This document shows, piece by piece, positions 25,145-32,355 of a stretch of 64,000 nucleotides of DNA. A program made the translations under genes and the position numbers. This DNA is from CALDSL01 sp039810245 (GTDB lineage: Bacteria; Chloroflexota; Anaerolineae; Anaerolineales; Anaerolineaceae), in NCBI GenBank assembly GCA_039810245.1, contig JBDHWQ010000022.1, positions 1 to 64,000 of the forward strand. The letters are read 5' to 3'. A model generated the notes under the pieces. That model worked only from the letters and a program-made list of their open reading frames with translations, made no database searches and was not told the origin of the DNA. Position 1 is the stretch's first letter; each line of letters opens with the position of its first letter.

Positions 25145-25523
25145 TCTTATCCCTGTATGCGTCTAAAATCGAATTGGCCGCCGGTCCGGTATCCTGCCGC
25201 GCCCGCATGCGGGATACCATTTCCCACAAGCGCGCCGCGCCCGCATTCAACCATCCAAAACGCTGCAAAAACTTGTCAACCTGTTCCGCGTTTCCCTGCT
25301 GCGCTGCCGCCTGGAGCGCAGCAAAACACAAATCCGCTGCCGCTTGATGGCGCGCCGCATCCTTTTCAATCAGGGATACCGCGCCATTCAATTCATATTC
25401 TTCGCGCGCCTGCTGTTCTGCCTGGAGCGCAATTCCCAGCATTTCATCGCCGGTATTCAAGCGCTTTATTGCGCCTTCTACCGCGTGTTTGGTGGCTGTT
25501 TGATTTCCTTGTTTTGCTGGCAT
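25128..25523 (-). CDS. Hypothetical protein, possible small terminase
   Basis: A 131-residue, mostly helical protein (MPAKQGNQTATKHAVEGAIKRL...) directly upstream of and overlapping the large terminase gene. This is the place and size expected for a small terminase subunit, which would select the packaging site. No clear helix-turn-helix is visible, so the assignment is by context only. Confidence 0.5.
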   Translation of the reverse strand: MPAKQGNQTATKHAVEGAIKRLNTGDEMLGIALQAEQQAREEYELNGAVSLIEKDAARHQAAADLCFAALQAAAQQGNAEQVDKFLQRFGWLNAGAARLWEMVSRMRARQDTGPAANSILDAYRDKNDNDS

Positions 25524-25597
25524 TCGGTTACCCTGTTGTGTCCTTATCCAATGACGCTATCTAATTGCGTACAATGTTCTATGTTTCTATTCCATTC

Positions 25598-25757
25598 CTG
25601 TTGTCTAGACAAGTCCCGGAAGTTTCCAATGGTGGTTATCTTCCCGGATGGTGGGTAATTATGGTGTTTTTGCTTTAAATACCTATAGTGAATATTCATT
25701 TGCCGAAAGTTTCCGAAATATGCATAATTAGCCACCATTGCCATAATTAGCCACCAT
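25598..25757. other. Iteron-like region, candidate replication origin of the element
   Basis: CATAATTAGCCACCAT occurs twice (25723 and 25742, period 19), and inverted related copies lie at 25648-25664 and 25629-25640. A 12-base perfect palindrome TTGTCTAGACAA lies at 25601-25612. Related GAAGTTTCC and GAAAGTTTCC motifs are also present. The region is AT-rich and adjoins the 3' end of the primase/helicase gene. It fills the 220-base gap between that gene and the 131-residue gene. Confidence 0.5.
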
Positions 25758-27879
25758 CCCCCGCCAGCCGAATACCCTTATAGTCACTATCGCCATGCCC
25801 GCCGCTTTCAATCCCCCGGTTCTGTAGCTGGGTAGTAAACCAACGTTTGCCGCGCTTGCCCGCGTCATGCTCGCCTTCATCGTTGGTCCAGTTTTGCCAT
25901 GCCTGGAATAGAATTGCCTTTTTTATGGCGTAGTCGGCGCGCATTTCGCAGCGCGCGTCAATGAATTGGGTGATAAGGTCCATTTCCGTTTTATAATCTT
26001 CGGTTGCCTGTTTCACCGGTTCGGGCAACTCCAGCCCGCCGTTATGCCAAAAGACCGCGCCGCATACCGCCCAATTTAAGATCCCCGGCAATTCCTCCCG
26101 GAATTCTTCAAGTATTTCGCTCATTGGCCGGGGGTTGGTGATGGTGGTCCGGAAGGGAATAACCCGAATGCGCCGCCATATTCCCAGATCATTGCCGGTC
26201 ACTTTTGGCCGGTAGTTTCCTGCCAACCATAATTTGTGGGTTGGCTCGAATGTGAACGGGTTGGAAAACAGATACCGCGCCGTGATGGTATCGCCGCCGG
26301 TCAGGTCCTTTACCAATGATTCATTTAAGCGGCGGTTTTCCGGCATTTCACTTGCCAGCGCCAGCCGTATACCCTTCAATCCGGCAATGTGGGGGTTGGC
26401 GTTTTCGCCGCTGCGAAAGCTTGATAATAGCGCTTCAACATCGGTTCTTGTGTAGTAATCCCCGAATAGCATGCGCAGCCCTTCGCCAAATGTGGATTTC
26501 CCATTCTTCCCCAGCCCGTAGAGGAAAAATAACGCATGTTCATCCGTCAACCCGGTCAGGGAATAACCAACCGCAAGCTGTAAGAAATAGGCTAATTCCT
26601 TATCCCCGCCGGTTACCAGATCAATAAATCTTTCCCACCTGGAGCATTGCGCAGCTGGGTTGAATTCAATATCGACAAGTTTTGAAAGCTTATAATCCGG
26701 GTTGTGGGGTAGTAATTCGCCGCTGAACAAATCAATCACCCCATTGGAAACATTCAAGAAATTCGCATGCCGGTCTAATTCGCTGGGGTCAATTGTCAAA
26801 TAGGGTTTAGCCGTTTCAATCATCGCCGTTATACGGTTGCGGCTTTCGCTGCTAATGGCATGCCGCGCCAGGGCTTTCCGCTGTTCTTCATCTTGCGTTA
26901 CCGCCGTTTCCGCATAGATCGCGCGAATGGTTGAATGCGCAAGCTTTACCACTTCGCCGCCTTCGTCAATCCTCCAGCGCTTTCCGTCCCAGATAACCCA
27001 CTTTTCCCATGCATAGCAATAACGAACACGCGCATAATGTTGCGCTATGAAGCGTTCGCAATTCCCCAGGTCGGTTGGCGCAAAGCTCCCATTTTTGTTT
27101 TCAATCCATTCCAATACCTGTTGGATTTCTTCATCGGTTACCGGGTGGTCACCGTTTTCCATTGCGTTATCGCGCAGCGCCGTCAATGCCGCTTCAATAC
27201 TCTTTTCATCAAATCCAGCATTGCGCAGCCGCGCCGCCTTTTCAATTAGCGCCTGGTGACGCGCGCCAGCCCGCACTATCCCCCCGACAACCGGCGGTTG
27301 TGCCTTTTTTGGCTGTTGTCTAGACAAGTACTCTTGTATCCATACTGGTAATGTGGCCAGCTCCACATCGCGCGGCGAAAGAATAAACGCATAACCCGCC
27401 GATGGTGGAATAATGGCATACCCGTTTTCGCAGCGAATATCTATTCCCTTCCAGATACCTGCCTTGCTGGGATAACTAAAGCCTTCCGGAATGGCAAACC
27501 AATAATGATAACCGCCGTTTCTTGTTTGCGTGGTTATCGTTTCAATTGGTCCTGGATGATCATTTCGCAACTGTTCCCAGGTTTCTAACCCGCCGCTTTT
27601 CTTGTCAACGTCAATAATGACAATGCCGCTTTCCTGCCCCGTTCGCAGCGCCCAGCCCGCCCAGGGATACCGGGAATGCCATTCCTCTATTTGCGCAAGA
27701 TCACAGCTTGCATCATACAACCCGTTTGGCGCTGCCTGCCCAATGGGGTGTTTTCCTGCCGCTCTGCATCCGGCATTCCCGCAAGTGCATTGCCCTTCTT
27801 CGTCAAGTGCATGGGTGGGGAAAACTCCCCACCCATGCCCAGCATACCACTTCAATACGCGCAACCGTTCGCCGCCCAT
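25747..27879 (-). CDS. Prim-pol / SF3 helicase replication protein (D5/P4 primase family)
   Basis: A 710-residue replication protein. Residues about 1-190 form a bifunctional primase-polymerase domain, with a cysteine group (CTCGNAGC) and IVIIDVDKKSGG (86-97), where D90 and D92 are likely metal ligands. The C-terminal half contains a D5-type N-terminal region and an SF3 helicase with Walker A GLGKNGKST (455-463) and LASEMPENRRLNE downstream. Such proteins start replication of satellites and plasmids. I use the ATG at 27879, two bases after the upstream stop. Longer starts would overlap that gene. The start codon is uncertain. Confidence 0.85.
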   Translation of the reverse strand: MGGERLRVLKWYAGHGWGVFPTHALDEEGQCTCGNAGCRAAGKHPIGQAAPNGLYDASCDLAQIEEWHSRYPWAGWALRTGQESGIVIIDVDKKSGGLETWEQLRNDHPGPIETITTQTRNGGYHYWFAIPEGFSYPSKAGIWKGIDIRCENGYAIIPPSAGYAFILSPRDVELATLPVWIQEYLSRQQPKKAQPPVVGGIVRAGARHQALIEKAARLRNAGFDEKSIEAALTALRDNAMENGDHPVTDEEIQQVLEWIENKNGSFAPTDLGNCERFIAQHYARVRYCYAWEKWVIWDGKRWRIDEGGEVVKLAHSTIRAIYAETAVTQDEEQRKALARHAISSESRNRITAMIETAKPYLTIDPSELDRHANFLNVSNGVIDLFSGELLPHNPDYKLSKLVDIEFNPAAQCSRWERFIDLVTGGDKELAYFLQLAVGYSLTGLTDEHALFFLYGLGKNGKSTFGEGLRMLFGDYYTRTDVEALLSSFRSGENANPHIAGLKGIRLALASEMPENRRLNESLVKDLTGGDTITARYLFSNPFTFEPTHKLWLAGNYRPKVTGNDLGIWRRIRVIPFRTTITNPRPMSEILEEFREELPGILNWAVCGAVFWHNGGLELPEPVKQATEDYKTEMDLITQFIDARCEMRADYAIKKAILFQAWQNWTNDEGEHDAGKRGKRWFTTQLQNRGIESGGHGDSDYKGIRLAGDGG

Positions 27880-27880
27880 G

Positions 27881-28261
27881 CTAGAAATTCGCATCCACTT
27901 CGGGGAATTCATCTTCCACGATAACCGGCGCGGCTTTCCGGACAGCAGCCGGCGCGCGCAGGCGCACCCGAATTCCCATCGAAACTTTACCGGCAAAACT
28001 TACTTCGGTTGCATACAGGGCAATGCGCTTGCCAACCCAGCCGCCCAGGTCATTGCCGTAAATGGCGGCGATTGATTCGGCATTGGTCTTGTTCAGCACC
28101 AGCCCTTTATCAGTTTCGGAAAAGTAAAGCACCGGCTTTTCATCCCGGTCCTGCCCCAATTCCTCTTTTACAAGCTTCTTGATGGTTACAATCAAGTCAC
28201 TTTCGCCAATGTCGGCGGCTTTCAAATACTTACTCGGAAACAGATCATTCAACGTTGTCAT
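27881..28261 (-). CDS. Phage-type conserved hypothetical protein
   Basis: A 126-residue protein starting MTTLNDLFPSKYLKAADIG, with VLYFSETDKGLVLNKTNAESIAAIYG and WVGKRIALYATEVSFAGK. Proteins with this layout are common in phage replication modules next to primases. Their role is not established. It starts within the last codons of the upstream small gene and ends two bases before the primase start, so it belongs to the replication operon. Confidence 0.7.
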   Translation of the reverse strand: MTTLNDLFPSKYLKAADIGESDLIVTIKKLVKEELGQDRDEKPVLYFSETDKGLVLNKTNAESIAAIYGNDLGGWVGKRIALYATEVSFAGKVSMGIRVRLRAPAAVRKAAPVIVEDEFPEVDANF

Positions 28262-28442
28262 TTTCTACATTTCCTTTCGTTTCATCATCGGTAGGTTGTA
28301 TGGCGGTTCCGGTTGCGAATGTGTTTAGAAGCGTCTGGTATACCCGCGCAAGCATTTCCCGCCGCGCAGCTTGCGCAGCCGCAAATCCCGCCGCGCGCGC
28401 GAATTCTTCATGCAATTGATGGTCGGTACTAACACTGTTCAT
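28245..28442 (-). CDS. Small hypothetical element protein
   Basis: A 65-residue protein (MNSVSTDHQLHEEFARAAGF...) with an alanine-rich helix. TAGGAG lies before the ATG at 28442. It overlaps the next gene by 17 bases and is the first gene of the replication operon after the terminator at 28461. I do not recognise it. Confidence 0.6.
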   Translation of the reverse strand: MNSVSTDHQLHEEFARAAGFAAAQAARREMLARVYQTLLNTFATGTAIQPTDDETKGNVENDNVE

Positions 28443-28460
28443 TGACGCTCCTAAAATCAA

Positions 28461-28488
28461 AACGCTATCCTGTTCATAGGATAGCGTT
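28461..28488 (-). terminator. Terminator or attenuator between element genes
   Basis: Perfect 11-base arms AACGCTATCCT and AGGATAGCGTT enclose a six-base loop and, read leftwards, are followed by TTGATTTT. It would end the transcript of the HTH gene before the replication operon. Confidence 0.65.
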
Positions 28489-28522
28489 CAATTAGTCCCG
28501 TCCAATGGGTTTTAGTACCGCT

Positions 28523-28924
28523 TTAGTTCCCTCTAGTACCGCGCCGCTTCAATCCGTATGCTTTCGCAATTCGGGAAATGTATCGTTTGGATACGCCATA
28601 TTTCCACGCGATATCACTATAGGTTAGATGATTCAAATAGTCATTCTTTATCAAGATTACGCGCGCCCGGTCCTGTTCCGGAAACTGCATTGCAATTTCG
28701 TCAACCTGTTCGATGGTGTCCACCCTGCTATTCATCAAGCTTTCGGCAATTTTTCTTAGTTTGTCTTTGGCGTCCATTTGAACAAATCCATAGCTGGGGT
28801 TTATTTTTCCGCCCGTGTAGACTAGCTGTGCCTGGTTATTCTCGCGGTCGATTGATACAGTGTAAGTCACGGTTCCGGCTTTTGTATCCCAGATCGTTAT
28901 TTGAATGTGGTCGTTTTGGTCCAT
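28523..28924 (-). CDS. HTH DNA-binding protein of the element
   Basis: A 133-residue protein. The N-terminal 50 residues are beta-rich (IQITIWDTKAGTVTYTVSID). The C-terminal part has a helix-turn-helix, YSDIAWKYGVSKRYISRIAKAYGLKRRG (about 102-129), like the DNA-binding end of resolvase or sigma-region-4 proteins. It is the gene nearest the right end of the element and could be its control protein or an excision factor. A terminator separates it from the replication genes. Confidence 0.7.
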   Translation of the reverse strand: MDQNDHIQITIWDTKAGTVTYTVSIDRENNQAQLVYTGGKINPSYGFVQMDAKDKLRKIAESLMNSRVDTIEQVDEIAMQFPEQDRARVILIKNDYLNHLTYSDIAWKYGVSKRYISRIAKAYGLKRRGTRGN

Positions 28925-29003
28925 GTGATTCCCTCTTACTTCATTTTAGCACGCCGCATACGTCTTTTGTAGTGCTATACTCGTAGCATAGCGCGGAAAG
29001 TGA

Positions 29004-29618
29004 ATGCCGGAAATGAATAATTGTGTATTGTCATTGACCAAAGATACCGTCCCGGTGGATGTCGATGCGGTGCTGTTTTGGGTGGTATGGGACGCTCAGA
29101 AGGCTGCGTTGGAAGTGGAAGACTACCGCGCCGCCATCGCCTGGGCATCGCAGACCGCGCTGCGCGAGATCATCGGGCAGATGTACCTGGCAGAAATCCT
29201 GGTCGGGCGCGACAAGATGGACGAAGCGCTGCAAAAAATCATAGATGAGCGCACCACGCCCTGGGGCGTTTCGGTGCAGAGCGTCGAAATCCGCGATGTG
29301 ATCATCCCGCAGGCGCTGGAAGATGCCATGAGCCGCCAGGCGCAGGCCGAGCGCGAGCGCCAGGCGCGCGTGATTTTGGGAGAGTCTGAAAAGCAGATTG
29401 CCGCCAGCTTTGCCGAAGCGTCTGAGGCGTACAAGAATAATCCCACCGCACTGCATCTGCGCGCCATGAACATGCTGTTCGAAGGCCTCAAGCAAAAAGG
29501 CGCGCTGGTCATCGTCCCATCTTCCGCAGTTGATACAATGAACCTGGGCGCTATTGGCGGCACGGTGGCACTGGCCAACAGCCAGGCGACTACAAGCTCG
29601 GAAGGGACAGGCGGATAA
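29004..29618 (+). pseudogene. 3' half of the interrupted slipin gene
   Basis: From 29040 the frame encodes KDTVPVDVDAVLFWVVWD, most of the SPFH domain and the C-terminal helical tail of the slipin begun at 19864. The element end supplies an ATG at 29004 with GGAAAG upstream, in frame, so a 204-residue protein could still be made: 12 element-encoded residues plus 192 from slipin. It would lack the membrane anchor. GTVALANS near the end is followed by a normal stop. Confidence 0.8.
29035..29043. other. attR core
   Basis: TGACCAAAG is the counterpart of attL at 20273-20281. AAA (29040-29042) is codon K in the same phase as K139 of the left half. Recombination here would excise a circle of about 8,762 bases and rebuild the slipin frame exactly. 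Confidence 0.65.
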
Positions 29619-29636
29619 ACTCTGCGCAGACAGTAT

Positions 29637-29652
29637 TGTTTCACGTGAAACA
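29637..29652. promoter_or_regulatory. parS: Perfect parS site (ParB-binding centromere)
   Basis: TGTTTCACGTGAAACA matches the universal ParB-binding consensus at all 16 positions. It lies in the gap after slipin, next to a terminator. parS sites cluster near chromosome origins. ParA and ParB are not encoded in the window. Confidence 0.9.
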
Positions 29653-29655
29653 CAT

Positions 29656-29691
29656 GCCTGCCGCGCCCGGGACACATCCGGCGCGGCAGGC
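29656..29691 (+). terminator. Hairpin terminator after slipin
   Basis: Perfect 12-base arms GCCTGCCGCGCC and GGCGCGGCAGGC enclose a 12-base loop. It lies four bases after parS and upstream of the SdpI-like gene. There is no clear T-run, so efficiency is uncertain. Confidence 0.55.
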
Positions 29692-29721
29692 ACAAACCAT
29701 CACATTCATATGAAGGATAAA

Positions 29722-30366
29722 ATGAATACTCGCAACACTCTCATCCTGATCGTGCTGATCGCAATTGTCATGGCGCTGGCCGGCGCGCTGCTCCAGCCGC
29801 GCATGCAGACCCCGCTGGCCACGTACTGGAATGCGCGCGGTGAAGCGGATGGTTTTGGTGGCGTCTTTGAAGCCCTGTACCTGATGCCGGTGATCCTGCT
29901 GGCCAGCGGCCTGCTGATCCTGGGACTGCCGCGCCTGGACCCGATGCGCAGCGCGAAATTGAACTTTCCCATGCTCGGCTCGATTGTGCTGCTGATGGCG
30001 CTGTTCCTGGCTTACCTGCATGCGCTGACCCTGGCCTGGAACCTGGGATACCGCTTCAACATGAACATGATGCTCGTCCCTGGTATGGGCCTGATGTTCT
30101 TCTTCCTCGGTAAGTTGATCCAGAAGGCGCAGCCCAACTGGTTTATTGGGGTGCGCACACCCTGGACTATCTCCAGTCCCGTCGTCTGGCGCAAGACGCA
30201 TGACCTGGCCGGCAAGCTGTTCATGGCCAGCGGTCTGATTGCGCTGCTGGGCGTGTTCTTCCCCAACGCCGCCGTATGGCTGCTGATGGTCCCGGTGATG
30301 GTCGCCGCCTTCGGCACGGTGATATACTCGTACATCGCCTACCGCCAGTTGAATGGCGAAGGATAA
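29722..30366 (+). CDS. SdpI/DUF1648-family membrane protein
   Basis: A 214-residue integral membrane protein with about six hydrophobic segments. The first part (LQPRMQTPLATYWNARGEADGFGG) is the DUF1648 signature, and the segment GVRTPWTISSPVVWRKTHDLAGKLFMASGL is typical of SdpI proteins. Bacillus SdpI gives immunity to the SdpC toxin and acts as a signalling receptor. In this organism the role is unknown. AAGGA lies before the ATG at 29722. It is followed by an ABC exporter 32 bases later, and the three may form an operon. Confidence 0.85.
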   Translation: MNTRNTLILIVLIAIVMALAGALLQPRMQTPLATYWNARGEADGFGGVFEALYLMPVILLASGLLILGLPRLDPMRSAKLNFPMLGSIVLLMALFLAYLHALTLAWNLGYRFNMNMMLVPGMGLMFFFLGKLIQKAQPNWFIGVRTPWTISSPVVWRKTHDLAGKLFMASGLIALLGVFFPNAAVWLLMVPVMVAAFGTVIYSYIAYRQLNGEG

Positions 30367-30398
30367 TTATCGACTGGCCACTCGAAAAGGATCTTCGC

Positions 30399-31358
30399 AT
30401 GGATGCAATTATTAACGTCAACAACCTGCACCATACCTTTGGCGAACACGTCGCCGTGGATGACCTGACCTTGAGCGTTGGGCGCGGCGAGGTGTTTGGG
30501 CTGCTGGGGCCGAATGGAGCCGGGAAAACTACAACCGTACGCCTGCTCAATGGGTTGTACCAGCCCGCCGCCGGGCAGATGTCCGTGCTGGGCTATGACC
30601 CGGTGTCGCAGGGACATGAAGTACGCCGCCGCTGCGGCGTGCTCACCGAGACCCCGGCACTGTATGAGCGGCTGACCGCGCTGCAAAACCTGCAATTCTT
30701 CGCCGACCTGGCGGACATGCCTGCGCCTGCTGCGCGCGAGCGCATCACCGACCTGCTGCGTTTCTTCGAGCTGGAAAGCCGCGCCGCGGATCACGTCTCC
30801 ACATACAGCAAGGGCATGAAGCAGCGCCTGGCGCTGGCCCGCGCGCTGCTGACCCACCCGGAGTTGATCTTTCTGGACGAACCCACCTCGGGTCTCGACC
30901 CGGAAGCCTCCCTGCAGGTCAACGAGCTGATTGCCGGGATGCGCAAGCGCGACGGCCAGACGGTTTTCCTGTGCACGCATAACCTGTACGAAGCCGGCCG
31001 CCTGTGTGACCGCGTGGGCGTGATGAAGCAGGGCCGGCTGGTGGCCGCCGGCACGCTGGATGAGCTGCGCCGGCGTGTGGCCCCCGGCCTGTGGGTTAAC
31101 GTGCGCCTGCTGAAACCACTCGCTCCACGGCTGGACGGCCTGCCGGGTCTGCTCAATTGGGAAACTACCGTGGATGGGCTGCGCGCACAGGTGGTCGAAG
31201 AGGCCGCCATTCCGGCGCTCAATGCGGCGCTGGTGGCGCAGGGCGCGCAGGTACTCAGCCTGATGCCGCGCCAGGTCTCGCTGGAAGAAATCTATTTTGC
31301 CCTGCAAGGCGAAGAAGGTTATATCCCCAACGCGGTGCAGGCAGGAGCGGTGCTATGA
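30399..31358 (+). CDS. ABC transporter ATP-binding protein (exporter type)
   Basis: A 319-residue ATPase with Walker A GPNGAGKTT, signature YSKGMKQRL, Walker B LIFLDEPTSGLDPEA and an H-loop at CTHNL. The C-terminal 100 residues form the accessory region seen in CcmA/NatA-like exporters. It couples ATP hydrolysis to the permease encoded next, with which it shares an ATGA overlap at 31355-31358. The substrate is unknown. NatAB-like sodium or drug or lipid export is possible. Confidence 0.92.
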   Translation: MDAIINVNNLHHTFGEHVAVDDLTLSVGRGEVFGLLGPNGAGKTTTVRLLNGLYQPAAGQMSVLGYDPVSQGHEVRRRCGVLTETPALYERLTALQNLQFFADLADMPAPAARERITDLLRFFELESRAADHVSTYSKGMKQRLALARALLTHPELIFLDEPTSGLDPEASLQVNELIAGMRKRDGQTVFLCTHNLYEAGRLCDRVGVMKQGRLVAAGTLDELRRRVAPGLWVNVRLLKPLAPRLDGLPGLLNWETTVDGLRAQVVEEAAIPALNAALVAQGAQVLSLMPRQVSLEEIYFALQGEEGYIPNAVQAGAVL

Positions 31359-32179
31359 ACTGGAAGCATATTTTCGCGATTGCGCACAAGGATTTGCGCG
31401 AGGCTAGCGCCAATAAGGCGGTGTGGATCCCTATGCTGGTGGTGCCGCTGATTTTTGTCATCATCATGCCGCTGGCTATGATCCTGATCCCGCGCCAGTT
31501 TGGCGCGGCAAGCCTGACCAATGACCCCGACATGGCCCAACTGCTGGAAATGCTCGGTCCGCAAATGGGGCAAACGCTGGCCGGCATGACCGCCGAACAA
31601 AGTATTATCGTCATCATGCTGGGCTATCTATTTGCGCCCATGTTCCTGATCATCCCGCTGATGTTCAGCACAACGATCGCATGCGAGTCATTTGCCGGTG
31701 AGAAAGAGCGCAAGACGATCGAGGCACTGCTGTACAGTCCCGCCACCGATGCCGAGCTGCTGTTTGGCAAGATCATGGCAGGGCTGGTGCCGGCAGTGCT
31801 GATCGCCTGGTTGAGCTTTGCCGGGTACATCCTCGTGCTCAACGTGGCCGCATGGCCGGTATTTGGCCGCGTGTGGTTTCCGCTTCCGCACTGGTGGCCG
31901 ATGATCTTCTGGATGACCCCCGCGCTGGCGCTGCTGGGTGTAGCCATCACCGTGCTGATTTCCAAGAAGGTCAAGACCTTCATGGGAGCCTACCAGACCA
32001 GCACATCCAGCGTGCTGCTGGTGCTGGCACTGATCGTTGGACAGGCGTTTGGGGTATTCATGCTTAGCGTTCCGCTGGGCCTGGTGCTTGGCTTGCTGAT
32101 CTTTATCGCCGATGCGGTGCTGCTGTACCTGGCCGCCAAAACCTTCAACCGCAAGGCGCTGCTCGCCGGCGGGGATTAA
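31355..32179 (+). CDS. ABC transporter permease (ABC-2/NatB-like)
   Basis: A 274-residue membrane protein with six hydrophobic segments. The first lies at VWIPMLVVPLIFVIIMPLAMI. A conserved motif CESFAGEKERKTIEALLYSPATDAELLFGKI precedes the second block, typical of ABC-2 and NatB-type exporter permeases. It is translationally coupled to the ATPase. The length is short for NatB, so the pair probably forms a homodimeric exporter. Confidence 0.88.
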   Translation: MNWKHIFAIAHKDLREASANKAVWIPMLVVPLIFVIIMPLAMILIPRQFGAASLTNDPDMAQLLEMLGPQMGQTLAGMTAEQSIIVIMLGYLFAPMFLIIPLMFSTTIACESFAGEKERKTIEALLYSPATDAELLFGKIMAGLVPAVLIAWLSFAGYILVLNVAAWPVFGRVWFPLPHWWPMIFWMTPALALLGVAITVLISKKVKTFMGAYQTSTSSVLLVLALIVGQAFGVFMLSVPLGLVLGLLIFIADAVLLYLAAKTFNRKALLAGGD

Positions 32180-32202
32180 TGGGTTTACAGTTGGATGGAT
32201 CG

Positions 32203-32227
32203 AAGGGCCGCGCATCGCGCGGCCCTT
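32203..32227 (+). terminator. Rho-independent terminator after the ABC exporter
   Basis: The stem AAGGGCCGCGC/GCGCGGCCCTT with a three-base loop ATC is followed by TTATG. It ends the exporter transcript four bases before the parS-like site. Confidence 0.8.
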
Positions 32228-32230
32228 TTA

Positions 32231-32246
32231 TGTTTCACGGGAAACA
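32231..32246. promoter_or_regulatory. parS-like site with one mismatch
   Basis: TGTTTCACGGGAAACA differs from the parS consensus only at position 10 (G for T). It lies 2.6 kb from the perfect site, and like that site it adjoins a terminator hairpin. Confidence 0.65.
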
Positions 32247-32274
32247 ATTTTCATTGGTATGGTACTTATGGTAA

Positions 32275-32350
32275 TTTTTTCTAGAAAAAACCATGCTCTG
32301 AATAATTATTTCTAGAAGAAACTCACATTGCTCGTATTTCTTTCTAGAAA
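32275..32350. repeat. Three helically phased TTTCTAGAAA-type palindromes
   Basis: TTTTTTCTAGAAAAAA (32275-32290), TTCTAGAA (32310-32317) and TTTCTAGAAA (32341-32350) have centres 31 and 32 bases apart, three helical turns each. They lie in the AT-rich gap between the 3' ends of the exporter and the PEP-binding gene, directly after the parS-like site. They are probably binding sites for a dimeric protein. Confidence 0.65.
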
Positions 32351-32355
32351 TAACT

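Larger units (their letters stand above)
20278..29039. mobile_element. Integrated serine-recombinase element, possible phage satellite, about 8.76 kb
   Basis: All convincing genes inside it are on the minus strand: recombinase, small proteins, large terminase, a possible small terminase, prim-pol/helicase and phage-type small proteins. Its base composition is visibly lower in G+C than the flanks, with different codon preference. The boundaries follow from the split slipin gene and the short TGAC-N-AAAG match at both ends. No portal, capsid, scaffold, protease or tail gene is present, so it cannot build a particle alone. It may be a satellite that is packaged by a helper phage, or a decayed prophage. 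Confidence 0.8.

Noticed and set aside
20273..29043. tRNA-type attachment site for the element
   Set aside because: The insertion point is inside a protein-coding gene, and the shared core is only nine bases with one mismatch.
29722..32179. SdpI-like protein plus ABC exporter as a bacteriocin immunity system
   Set aside because: No toxin precursor or maturation gene is nearby, and the families are common without such a role.
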